DNA from: Haematococcus lacustris
Lineage: Eukaryota > Chlorophyta > Chlorophyceae > Chlamydomonadales > Haematococcaceae
Direction: 5' to 3'
NCBI GenBank assembly: GCA_030144725.1
Contig: JASKMD010000024.1
Location: forward strand, 6,769,682 to 6,833,681
DNA length: 64,000 nt
The notes under the pieces were generated by a model that saw only the letters and a list, made by a program, of their open reading frames with translations, had not been told where the DNA came from and did not search any database. The translations under genes were made by a program, and so were the position numbers. Positions 17,689-27,852 of the stretch are shown here, one piece after another. Numbering within the stretch: the stretch's first letter is position 1; each line of letters starts with the position of its first letter.

Positions 17689-19879
17689 TTGACCTCGTGC
17701 ATACTAGTATTCAACAACACCATGCTTGACAATTGTTGCAGGATCTGGCCGCCACCACCACCACCACCATCACCACCACCTCCTAGCCTACCCCCAGCCC
17801 TGCCCCCAGCCCTGCCCCCAGCCCTGCCCCCAGCCCTGCCCCCAGCCCTGCCCCCAGCCCTGCCTCCAGCCCTGCCCCCAGCCCTGCCCCCACCCCTACC
17901 TCCAGCCCTGCCCCCAGCCCTGCCTCCAGCCCTGCCCCCAGCCCTGCCCCCACCCCTACCTCCAGCCCTGCCCCCAGCCCTGCCTCCAGCCCTGCCCCCA
18001 GCCCTGCCCCCACCCCTACCTCCAGCCCTGCCCCCAGCCCTGCCCCCAGCCCTGCCCCCAGCCCTGCCCCCAGCCCTGCCTCCAGCCCTGCCCCCAGCCC
18101 TGCCTCCAGCCCTGCCCCCAGCCCTGCCCCCAGCCCTGCCCCCAGCCCTACCCCCAGCCCTGCCCCCAGCCCTGCCCCCAGCCCTGCCCCCAGCCCTGCC
18201 CCCACCCCTGCCCCCACCCCTGCCCCCACCCCTGCCCCCACCCCTGCCCCCAGCCCCCAGCCCATCTTGTGTCGCTTTGTGGCTTTTCACCTCAGCAGCC
18301 ACCCTACTCAGCAGCCACCCTACTCAGCAGCCACCCTATGGATCGTCTCAGCAAGCGCACCAAGGCCAACAGGGCCAATCTTGCTCGTGGGCATGCAGCA
18401 GTGGCAGCAACAACAGCGGCAGCAACAGCAGCAGCAGCAGCATCAACAGCAACAGCTGCCACAGAGGTAGAAGGGGCCAGATCTGCCGCTGCCTTGCAAG
18501 AGTGCGAAGTAGAACTGCAACGGTGCAGGCCGTGCAAGTGGCTTTGCACCGCAGCCAAGCAGAACTTGCAGCTATCAAACAAGAGCTGTCAGCATGCCAA
18601 GCAGAGCGTGCAGCTACAAAACAAGAGCTGGCAGCATCCCAAAGTAAGGTCAGAAGCATGGCAACCCAGCTGGCAGCCATGCTGGCCCAGCTAGTTACAG
18701 CGAAGTGGGCCATGCCCAAGGACGTGCGTGACAAAATGTCCTGGCTGCAACGCAATGAGGTGTCACTTTACACCTTGAAGCGCTGGCATGCCATGCGGGG
18801 TGCACCGCCATGCACACAAGCAGCCAGCCCAGCAACAGCCCTGAAGGCCCCCCCCCCCCCTTGCCACAAGGAGCGTAATGCTCTGACGGGAGCCTACACT
18901 GCAGCCTATGCATGCAGCAATGCGGCGCTGTTGACTTTGCCCAACGTGTCATGCCAGCAGCTTGGCCCCCTGCGCACAGCTGTGGCGGCGGCAGAGTTCC
19001 CTGATGCCCCACCTCAACCTCAAGCTGGGCCTTCCACAGTACGTCGCCACCAGCTGATGCTCACTTGCGACATTCAACGCACATTTGAGGGTGAGTACCA
19101 TGGGATGTTGCCATGTGGTGTTACCATGGGGTAGTTCCATAGTGTAACCTTGCTGTTGTTCAATCTTGTTCATATCATACTCCTTTCATGGTGTTCCATT
19201 ATGTTAACTTTGAGGTGGAGTTGAGCTGAAATGTGTGTGTGTATGTGTGTGCGCATGCGCAGGCCTATTGAGACAAGCGCCAGCAATCCATATCCAGATG
19301 GATGGTTGCACCATCACCAGTGGCAAAGTGGTGTTGTATTGTGCAAGTGCAGCCATCCCTGCTGCTGGCCCCCGCCTGCCCACCTTGGCTGCTGACCCCC
19401 CTACGCCCGCCCAGATCCTAACACATGGCCAAGAGCCGTCCAGGATCTTGTGTCGAGTGCTTGATATCCGCAAGTGCCTTGATAGCACCGCTGCAGCACA
19501 AGCCCAAGACTTGGAGCAGCTACTCACAGAGGCTACTCACAGAGTCCATGGCATCTTGGTACCGCATGCAAGTGGTCAACGTGGATGTGAAAAGTGGTGT
19601 TGCTTTGCTATGGAGTGTAGAGGCCTTGCCTTGCCATGGGGAGCGAGTCGGGCCAGGTGGGAGGGCATGGTGGGCGAGGGAGTGCATTTGGTGTTAGCAC
19701 CGTGGACCGAACCACATGTCTCGGTGGTGATGTCCGAAACCGCTTTAGCGACAGAACGAAGAATGTGCATCTGCACACATGCTCTAGCTACAACGACTAC
19801 GGGGCGTAGACAGCGAAACGAGCAGAAAAGGCGTGAGTATGAAGGGTCCCGCGGTCAGTTTGACTATCAGGCCAGATAG
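17689..19879 (+). CDS. Unknown protein encoded inside the inner TIR element
   Basis: Two exons join in phase: up to 19090 (donor GTGAGT) and from 19263 (acceptor after GCGCAG). The first 180 or so codons lie over a 12-bp minisatellite and may not be translated; a start near 18250 is possible. After that comes a coiled-coil stretch (ELAAIKQELSACQAERAATK), then MSWLQRNEVSLYTLKRWHAM, an alanine-rich region, and in exon 2 APAIHIQMDGCTITSGKVV and RVLDIRKCLDSTAAAQAQDL. I do not recognise it. Its place inside the TIRs suggests a transposase or accessory protein, but I see no certain DDE or DDD triad. The 3' end (after about 19550) is uncertain. Confidence 0.5.
17790..18256. repeat. 12-bp minisatellite (cagccctgcccc) in the inner TIR element
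   Basis: About 38 copies with variants carrying cacccctacctc. A higher-order period of about 60 bp is visible between 17880 and 18030. It keeps frames open on both strands (PPAL units on plus, GAGL units on minus). Confidence 0.92.
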
Positions 19880-21077
19880 TCTACTGTAATCAAAGGTGAA
19901 GGGGGCACATAGTGTCTTGTTGAACCGCTAGAGCATACAACTACTCCGTCTTACGCGTGACAGCGCGAGCGACACAAAAGACGAGTGAAAGCTAATAGAT
20001 GCTAAGAAGTATGCAGCTGTCCTAATCGCAGCATTAGTAGTGGTGTGGGTGCGTTAAAGAAGCATTTCAGCTTCTTAGGTTTCAAACTCGCAGTTCCGGC
20101 CATCGCAACACAAAGCGCGGTTGCACACATACTTGCGTTTGCGTCATCACGGCATCATTAAGAAGGTCGAGAGTGGAGGAGGCGTGCATGGTGATATCTG
20201 CCCACAAAATGTATGCCAGGTTCACGCCCAGGTAGTGCATCATGTACACATTCGATAGAGCTGAGAACAGGCATTACGTGTAGCCAAGCGAGTCCTCTAC
20301 ACAGTGGTGTGCTTCGATGCTTAATCGGCAACCTGAGCGAGAAATAAACCTCGTGTAAAGGACACACCCTCTTTTCATGAGAGTTGGGAGGCTCTGATCT
20401 TAAGTTGATGTAGCAACACAACGAAGGCTGCGTACCTGCACACATGCTCTCGCTACATCGAACAAAGGACGTGAATAGCGGAACCCGTAGAAAAGGCTAC
20501 AGTATGACAAGTCCCGCGGTCACTTTGACTACCTGGCCACTTTGACTACCTAGTCAACTGTTTGCTATTGTAGTCAAGCGTTATGGGTGTTTTCTGTACC
20601 GCTAGAGTATAGAGCCGCTCCGTCTCTCGCTTAAGAGCGCGAGCGACGTAAAAAACAAGTGTGAGCTAATCGATGCTAAGATGTGTGCTGTTGTCCTAAG
20701 TGAGGCAATAACAATGGTATGAGTGCGTTAGACGGGCATTTCAGCTTTTCAGGTTCAAAACTCGCGATTGCGGCCGTCGCAACACAATGCGCGCGGGCAT
20801 ACCTTACTTTGTTAGCTACATCACGGCAATGCCAAGAAGCTCGAGGGTGAATTAGGCGTGCATGGTGATATCTGCCCACAAAATGTGGACCAGGTTCACG
20901 CCTAGGTTGGGCATCATGTGCACAGTCATTGAAGTTCGGGACACCCATTACGTGTAGCTTAGTGAGCCCTCTACACCCTGATGTGCTTCGATCATCAGTC
21001 CGCTACGTGAGCGAGAAATAAAATCAGTGTACGGGATACCCCCCCTATTCAAGACAGTTGGGAGGGACTGACTGTGA

Positions 21078-21447
21078 ACCCACCTGCGGCATTAGCCCCA
21101 CAGCTCCACAACACCTGCACTGTCGCTGTCTCTGACGGACTGTTCCGGACCTGCTGGTGAAGGCGCCGGTCTCTTTGCGCCCACTAGCCCGCCACTTCTG
21201 AATCACTGCGTCTGGCTTTCGGTTGGAGAATGTCTTCAACACAACGAGCGTGCACTACGCCCCGTCACCCACAGTTCCTGGCGCGCGTTCGACCTTCATC
21301 ACGAAGCAATCAATAATGTACCCGTACCCTGGCCAATCAAAATGCTGTGGAATGCTGTAGTAACCTGCACCGTTGCAGGTACTGGGCGGACGTGCGCGTG
21401 GGTATTCCGTGGCATGTGCCGTGACAGCACGTAGGAATCAAGCCGCG
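21078..21447 (+). promoter_or_regulatory. Upstream region of the NAP gene
   Basis: 370 bp between the right target duplication of the outer TIR element and the NAP start ATG. It should hold the promoter and 5' untranslated region. I see no clear TATA box. The transposon ends only 376 bp upstream of the start codon. Confidence 0.4.
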
Positions 21448-24400
21448 ATGGGCAAGGCGCAGAAGGGAGCGGTGTCGTCGTTGTCGGCCATCGAGGTAAG
21501 GGAGCATCGGAGGAGCAACGCAAGCAGAAGTCAGGCGGGCTATGAGACCTGTGGGGCCCTCTTACGACAGGCCGAGCTGCAAGGCATCGAACCTAAAACA
21601 CGACTAGCGAAAGACGAGCTAGTATACGCACACCTTCAACGCTGCGCACCCCTCTTCCTCCGGAGGTGGGCAGTATTCACACTCCACATCAGCAAGACAG
21701 CTACAATATCTACCTAAGACAGCTACAAACCTATCTAGAGCTAGCCATGACCTAGCAATGTCACCCTGTCACACACATGTAGTCCAACAAGGTCTGTTCC
21801 ATTGCAGAGCGGAGCTGGTCAATGGGTCATGTGAACCCACAGAAGAAGAGCTCCGTGGTTGTGAGGTTACCTTGACAAAGGGTGGCAACCAGAATGGTCC
21901 GCCAGCTGGTGTGCCTGGCTTCTGGTACCATGCTATGAAGGCTGATGTAAGTGATGTGCAGTGTTGATCACACTGCAACGTATGAGCAGTATGGACTTGT
22001 CCCTTCTCACCCGCTTGCAGCCAGTGGTGGGACCTCACCTACACCCCAAAGACACCAGAGCCCTTCTCCACCTGACGGACATCCGCTATGTGCAAGGCCC
22101 ATTTGGCACATGGGTTGAGTTCCACTTTGACGATGACAACCCCTGTTTTGAGAACACGGTAGGCATGGCTACAGAGTGGTGCATGGCGCCATGCAGCCCA
22201 CATGAGTGAACTGCTGATGTGACACCCTAGCATGACTGCAACATGGCGTGTGGCCAAGGGCCAAGGGCAAATAAATGCCACTTTGCCTGGCCGCCTAGGT
22301 CTTGCGGCGTGGTTTGTCTTACATCCGCGATGAGGACGGTCAGCTGGTCAGCGCAGCAGAGGAGACGACAGACATCATTTGGCGCCACGGCTGCAACCTG
22401 CTGGTGACTAGCACGAGAAGCCCAGGCACGGTGGGTCCTTGCATGCATGCTGCAGCAGTCTCTCCTCCTCAATGCTGCCGCCATGCCTCACTCCTGCCAT
22501 GCCCTCGGCCATACCCTGCCAGAGCCAAAACACATGTGCTGTTCCCACCTAAAAGCAGACACGACACACCAGCGCACCATCTCCTCTCAGCATAGTGCAT
22601 GTCGGCACAGTGCCACCCGCCATATTGGTTGGCAGCGCAAGCCGCAAAGCTGCTCTGTACACTGGCTGGCTGGCCTGCCGCTCGACAGTCTGATGGCCCC
22701 CGGCCTCCTGTGCGCTCTGTACCCAGCTTCTTCCGCTTCTTCACGCCCCTGACACCCCGCCAGGTGAGCAGCAGCCACACCTGACCACCCGCAGCAATCC
22801 TGCACATGGGGCTGTCGCGCACTGGCCAAGCAGCAGGGCTGGGAGCACTGCCTAGCCTGCTCCACCACCAGCCGCCGCCAGCCTGCACAGCTCAGTGGGA
22901 CGCGGCCCTGGGCTGGTTGCACAGCGGCGAGTGTCGAGCACCAGAGCATGTCGCTCCCATGTGCCTAGCCATGGGGCATGCAGACATGGCCTTGCATGCA
23001 TGCGGCATGCAGGTCGGCAAGGGGGCTGCTGACACCACCTGGGACCCCACAGCGGCTGACAGTGGTGATGAAGCTGATGCCGAGGGGGATGACGATGGGC
23101 TTGACAATGAGCAGGGCGCTGGCGGCCTAGACGGTCTGCAAGACCTAACAGCAGCGCGCAGGTAGCCAGCCCCCTCAGCTGCCCATGCCTGCCTGGAAGG
23201 AGTGTGATGATGGCTCACATCGCCCGAGCCGATAGCTGTCAGGTTGCTGTGAGGCCGCCACACGTGAAGTTATTGACGTTATCCGTCTTGACTCTGCTGT
23301 TGCTGCCACTGTTGTTGCCGCCACTGCAGGGCGCATGACATGCTGCTGTTGTCTGCCTTGGTAAAGAACGTGATTCCTCGGGCAGTGGAGCTGTATCTGC
23401 AGGCGATCCAGGTGAGAGGTGACCCTCAGCCCCTCAGCCCTCTCACACCTGCTGGACGAAGTTCAGTCAAGTGGGTTGCCAGTGCACCCAACGCACCATT
23501 GCGTCACCATGCTTCATGCATCACCGAGTCACCAGTGCGCCATGACAGCCCTCTTCCCCTGCAATCACATCGCACAGCATGCATTACACTGCGATCCTCA
23601 AACCACCCTGTTCTGCAACATGGGCATGATGTACGCAGCAATCAGTCAGCACTGCCCCTGACGCTGCCCATAACGCTGCTCCCCTTTGATGTTGCGGCGG
23701 TGCAGGCGGCAGGGTCGTCGCCCACCTCCACCACACCAGCCAGCGGTCAGGCCAATGACGACACTGAGGAGGAGGAGGAGGAGGTGAGCGAGGAGGGCTT
23801 CCAGCTGGTGGCAGGCCGCACTGCCGGCAGGCACCTGGCGCCCGGGGGGCTGGCTGCCGCGCCAGCCAGCGTGCAGCGTGTGCTGCATGCCCTGTCAGGC
23901 CTGCATGCCCAGGTGGAGCAGCTGATGGTGCAGCTGAGGCAAGGGGAGTGGCAGGTGCTGCAGCAGGCAGACGCAGGCAGCCGGGCGCTGGCGCAGCGCA
24001 GGGCGCAGCTGCTGGCCAGGACGCCTGTCCGCATTGCCACCCCCTGCTGGCCCACTCCTGGGACTAGTGCGCTGGCACCCAGCAGCGGCGGCAGCAGCGG
24101 TGGTGGTGGCAGCCATGATGGTGACAGCAGCACGGATGAGCCTCACCAGCTGCTGACCACAACCCCGCCGTTGTTCTGGCTAAGGGCGCTCAAGGCGACA
24201 GACATTGGCTGCCTGGCAGTGAGCAGCAGGGACGAGCTGGCGCTGGCAGCACTGGCGGACGTGGCTGTGGAGTGGGACTGGCAGCACGTCCCTTCGCCAC
24301 AAGAGGCGTGGCGCAAGTGCACAAGTGTGTGTGTCTATATGTATGTGCACCTGGTCAGCGCATGTGACCCTGCCTGCCTGCATTGCCAGGGATGCCACCA

Positions 24401-27228
24401 GGGATGCCACCAGTGACCAGTTAATCTGTAGGCATCGCACAGGGACTCTTTGCCAGGCCTCTGCACCCCTCTGCCCTGAGCACCTGCCTGGCAGCTGACC
24501 TGCACAAGCACACCACAAGTTGTGCATGACAGCAAGGGCAGCAGCAGTGGCATGTCAGCAGAAGCAGAGCTGGGCTGCCATGGCATGCCAGGCTGCAGGC
24601 TGCAGGGGCCCAGCTGCTCTACAGCCAGGCAGGTCTTCCAGGCCTGTCAGCAGACGCCTGCCAAGCAACAGCCTTTTCACTCCTTTTGGCGGCGCTGTGC
24701 AGTGCGATGGCGCTTCCTAGACAACCCCTTCTTTGGCCCAACCACCCTGCGTCTGGCCTACACCTTCCACTGTATGGTGCGCAGCTGGGAAACATCCACC
24801 CACCGACCTCTAGCAGCAGGCAGGGGTGCCTACATGATGAGTTGTTGCGAGTGCCCGTGCCAGCGCCAGCGCCACAGGGCCCATGAGCCCGCAGTGTCGA
24901 TGTTGGGTGCAGTAGACCAGTTAGGGGTGCACAGGCTACGGGCCAGCAGGGTATTAGTGGTGGTTGCTAGTGGCCCAGGACGCCCAGTGCCCTGCCTAGT
25001 GCAGCCTGAGTGGTCCAGGGTGGTTAAGGGTGGTTCAGGGTGGTTAAGGGTGGTTGAGGTGGTTAAGGGTGCACCACAGTGGGACAGGATCTCCGTCACA
25101 CCCCTCTCCACTAAGGGCTCCAGCCTCCCTGTCCACTAAGGGCTCCACCAGACTCACACGCCCCAGAAGCTCCTGCCAGCGTGGCGGTCATCTGCACCAA
25201 CACTGCACTAACACTGCACCAACTGCACCAACTGCATGGCACACAGTAGAGTGCATATGGGGAAGCAAAGTGTTCGCTGCCTTCCCTGCTTGCAGGGCGG
25301 CAATGAGCACACACTGACGCTGACTAGGCCAGGTGAGGTGTTGGACGCCCCAGTGTGGCTGCCTGTGGACCTCCATGCAGTGGAAGCTGAGGCTGGCCAG
25401 CCTAATGCAGCCCAGCAGCCAGGTGGCAGCCGCATGGCAGAGGGGGCATGCAAGGCGGAGGCCACTGATGAGGAGCTTAGCCTTGGGCGTGGTGGTGGTG
25501 GTGGCGGCGCTGCGGCTGGCACACTGGCACCAAGGGCCGGTAGGGACCTGACGCTCCGTGATGGCGCGCCCTGCACCAGCTTTTTCAACCGCTTCAAGCC
25601 TGGTGAGGGTGGGCTGTGCTTGGCAGGCTGTTGCTGAGGCTGGCCTGCGAGTCTGGGCTGGCCTGGTAGCGCTGACAAGGCTGCTGCAGACAGGTGGTGA
25701 CTGGCTCGTGTCACCAGGTGGGTGCATGTTGGCTGGTAGCCGGGGTGGAATCAGCGTGACAGGCCTGGAAGGGTCAACTCAGTGTGCAAGGTGGGGCTGT
25801 GCTCTTGAATGCTGTCCCGCTCCCTCTCCCACATACACTGTCTGGCCATGCTCTCCCCGCCCCGCATGCTGCTGTAAAACTGGGCACACAGCTCATCCCC
25901 TTTGCTTCAATCAGGTCAGTACAGTGCAGGTCATTGTGTGGTCAGATCCTTGTGTGGCCGCACAGCTACTGCACTATAGACACTGATGTACACTGTATGC
26001 GTATACTGCTCTTATATAGACCTACACTTTGCTCCTATCAGCTTCTACACATTGCGTCTATTTGAAAACACTGCATACACTGCACTGCACTGCACTGCAC
26101 TGCACTGCACTGCACTGCACTGCACTGCACTGCACTGCACTGCACTGCACTGCACTGCACTGCACTGCACTGCACTGCACTGACATATACGGTTGCGTCT
26201 GATTGCATACCCTGCATACACCTTACACCTTACACATGTACACCCACACTTTGCTTCTATCAGGGCAATGCAATTGTCGGGGCTGCTATCATGGCTCCTA
26301 TCAGGGCAATGCAGTTATCCATGTGTGGGTAGGTGCGAGCATCCAGCAGCTACCAGCTGTTGTTCAGGTCAGGTGTGGTGTGTTCAATGAAGGGGAAGGG
26401 GGTGTAGCCAAATCTTGCTTGCATGCAAGCACGGTTGCAGCCGCCTGCATGCCCTGATGCACTGCCTACAGGCCACCTACAGTATGCCTGGCCGCTGCCC
26501 CACCACACGCGGCAGGACCCCGGGCGGGCCGCTGCGCAGGCTTTGGAGCATGAGGAGGCTCTGCTGGCAGCGCTGCTGGGGCCTCTGCACCTTAATCCTG
26601 TGGAGCTTTATCACCAGGTGAGGCCAGGGCAGGGCAGGGCAGGGCAGGGCAGGGCAGGGCAGGGCCCGCACACTTGCCCAACGTCTACATGCGGGCGTGA
26701 TTGTGGGTGGCCGTGGGCCACGTTCCATGCGCCCCTAATCATAGTGTGGGGTGAAGGACACGTGCCCATGGCTTCAGTATTGACTCTTTGCATTGTAGAG
26801 TCTAGCAGCTCACAACCCCTTTGCCACAAGATAGGGGCATGGCCAGCTGCCCCTAAGCCTTTCATCTGTCTGCTTGCCACAAATTACCTTCAACACCAGT
26901 TTTGATTGCTTCCAGCGCAACAATGAAAGCTGTGAGGTCACGGCAGGTGGATCTGGAGGCGGAGGATCTAGCTCATCCGGACGATGTTGATGAAGACGAA
27001 GACATCGAGTATTCAGGAGAGGAGGAGGAGGAGGAGGGAGGCGTCACTGCAGGTGCTCGAGTTGCACAGCAAACACGCAACAAGGCAGGCCGTGGGCAGA
27101 CTGAGTCAGTGTCATCTGGCTTCAAGTATTCCTGGGTGTTCATGGGCGTCATGGTCAGCATTCTGGTTCTGCAACTCCTCACGTTCTTGGACAGCATGAG
27201 GAGGGGGCCAAGAAAACTAGAAGGCTAG
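21448..27228 (+). CDS. Tandem NAP-domain protein with acidic tail and C-terminal membrane anchor
   Basis: Histone-chaperone family. Exons, all in phase: 21448-21495, 21571-21665, 21808-21946, 22021-22158, 22299-22403, 22689-22763, 23013-23161, 23330-23411, 23706-24324, 24703-24776, 25296-25602, 26472-26617, 26947-27228 (TAG); 752 residues. NAP domain 1: AELVNGSCEPTEEEL, GVPGFWYHAMKAD, LTDIRYV, WVEFHFDDDNPCFENT, SFFRFFTPL, an acidic stretch, then VIPRAVELYL. NAP domain 2 repeats the order: a long helix (VLHALSGLHAQVEQLMVQLR), PLFWLRALKATDIG, VRWRFLDN-type strand RWRFLDNPFFGPTTLRLAY, CTSFFNRFKPG and LLGPLHLNPVELYHQ. The tail has DDVDEDEDIEYSGEEEEEEG, then a single hydrophobic segment YSWVFMGVMVSILVLQLLTF and a short basic end. 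NAP proteins normally have one domain and no anchor. Confidence 0.85.
26073..26182. repeat. TGCAC pentanucleotide microsatellite in NAP gene intron
   Basis: About 22 near-perfect copies of the 5-bp unit, in the intron between exons 25296-25602 and 26472-26617. The 5-bp period does not preserve frame, which supports its intronic place. Confidence 0.95.
26626..26664. repeat. GGGCA pentanucleotide repeat in NAP gene intron
   Basis: Seven or so copies just inside the intron that starts at 26618. Confidence 0.9.
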
Positions 27229-27530
27229 GTGCCAGTAGCGACGAGTACTTTGTGCGACTAGTACGTCCGGGGTCATTTCTGGCCAGATGCTAGTAAGTGT
27301 CAACTCTGGGTGTCAATGCATGGCATGGAGGAGGAAGAGGAGGAGGCGGGCAGTCATGCGAGGAGTATTACATTATATTCTCCATATAGATTTGGTACTG
27401 GATCTAGTTGCTGCCTTAAAAGGAGTAGATGCTGGTGAGTCACAAGCAACGCCGATGTGGAGTATGCATAAGCATGTGAACGGCTTATATTGTACATTAT
27501 ACCCTGGAGTTTCTCTCATCAGACCCTATC

Positions 27531-27544
27531 TGTAATGCGTGTAA
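27531..27544 (+). terminator. TGTAA polyadenylation signals of the NAP gene
   Basis: Two TGTAA motifs (27531-27535 and 27540-27544) about 305 bp after the NAP stop codon. TGTAA is the usual green-algal polyadenylation signal. A TGTAA on the minus strand at 27372-27368 could serve FAD2, which would make the two 3' untranslated regions overlap. Confidence 0.55.
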
Positions 27545-27852
27545 CACCAAATCATCCTGCTCCTTCATACCTCGACATCACAAATCACTCGCAACTACCC
27601 TCTTCCTGACCTCTCCTTCACTGCCATTATCACTCAACTCCTAGCAAGAGAATAGGGTAATAAGATGAGGATATCCTCTGAAAGTTACCCGTGATGTACA
27701 CCAAAGATTTCCTACCTCTCCTACACGCTTCTTGCAACTGAGGAATACTGGTATGCTTAGTCAGCACAACATCCTCTACCCTACCACCACCCTCCTCCTT
27801 CAATTCTGTGCTCATCCTGCAGCTGCCCCATACACACTATTCACACCTCAGC

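Larger units (their letters stand above)
17161..20398 (+). mobile_element. Inner TIR element of the same family, gene-bearing
   Basis: Ends are GTCAGACCCTCCCAACTC at 17161 and the inverse of ATCAGAGCCTCCCAACTC finishing at 20398, flanked by CTTAA (17156-17160 and 20399-20403). The first about 620 bp are a diverged copy of 16465-17112, and 19890-20398 of 20520-21072. The flank 17113-17160 plus 20404 onward aligns without a gap to the element's own 19690-19780, which proves that it inserted into a sister copy. A 5-bp duplication with this TIR does not fit a superfamily I know well. Confidence 0.8.
16465..21072. mobile_element. Outer TIR element interrupted by a sister copy
   Basis: Left end TTCAGACCCTCCCAACTC at 16465; right end is its near-inverse finishing at 21072. 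The 5-bp TGTGA flanks it on both sides (16460-16464 and 21073-21077). Removing the inner copy (17161-20398 plus one CTTAA) leaves about 1.37 kb: the left subterminal block 16465-17112, a short piece matching 19690 onward, and the right subterminal block to 21072. It has no coding sequence of its own, so it is an internally deleted member of the same family as the inner element. Confidence 0.8.

Noticed and set aside
24777..25295. Coding sequence in the NAP gene between 24777 and 25295
   Set aside because: The open frames here are rich in a short repeated block (ggttaagggtggttcagggt type) and have no NAP-like content; flanking exons join in phase without it.
26916..26990. Alternative last-exon acceptor of the NAP gene at 26916
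   Set aside because: In phase it gives a glycine/serine stretch and an early stop; the acceptor at 26947 gives the acidic tail typical of NAP proteins. Kept as a possible alternative isoform only.
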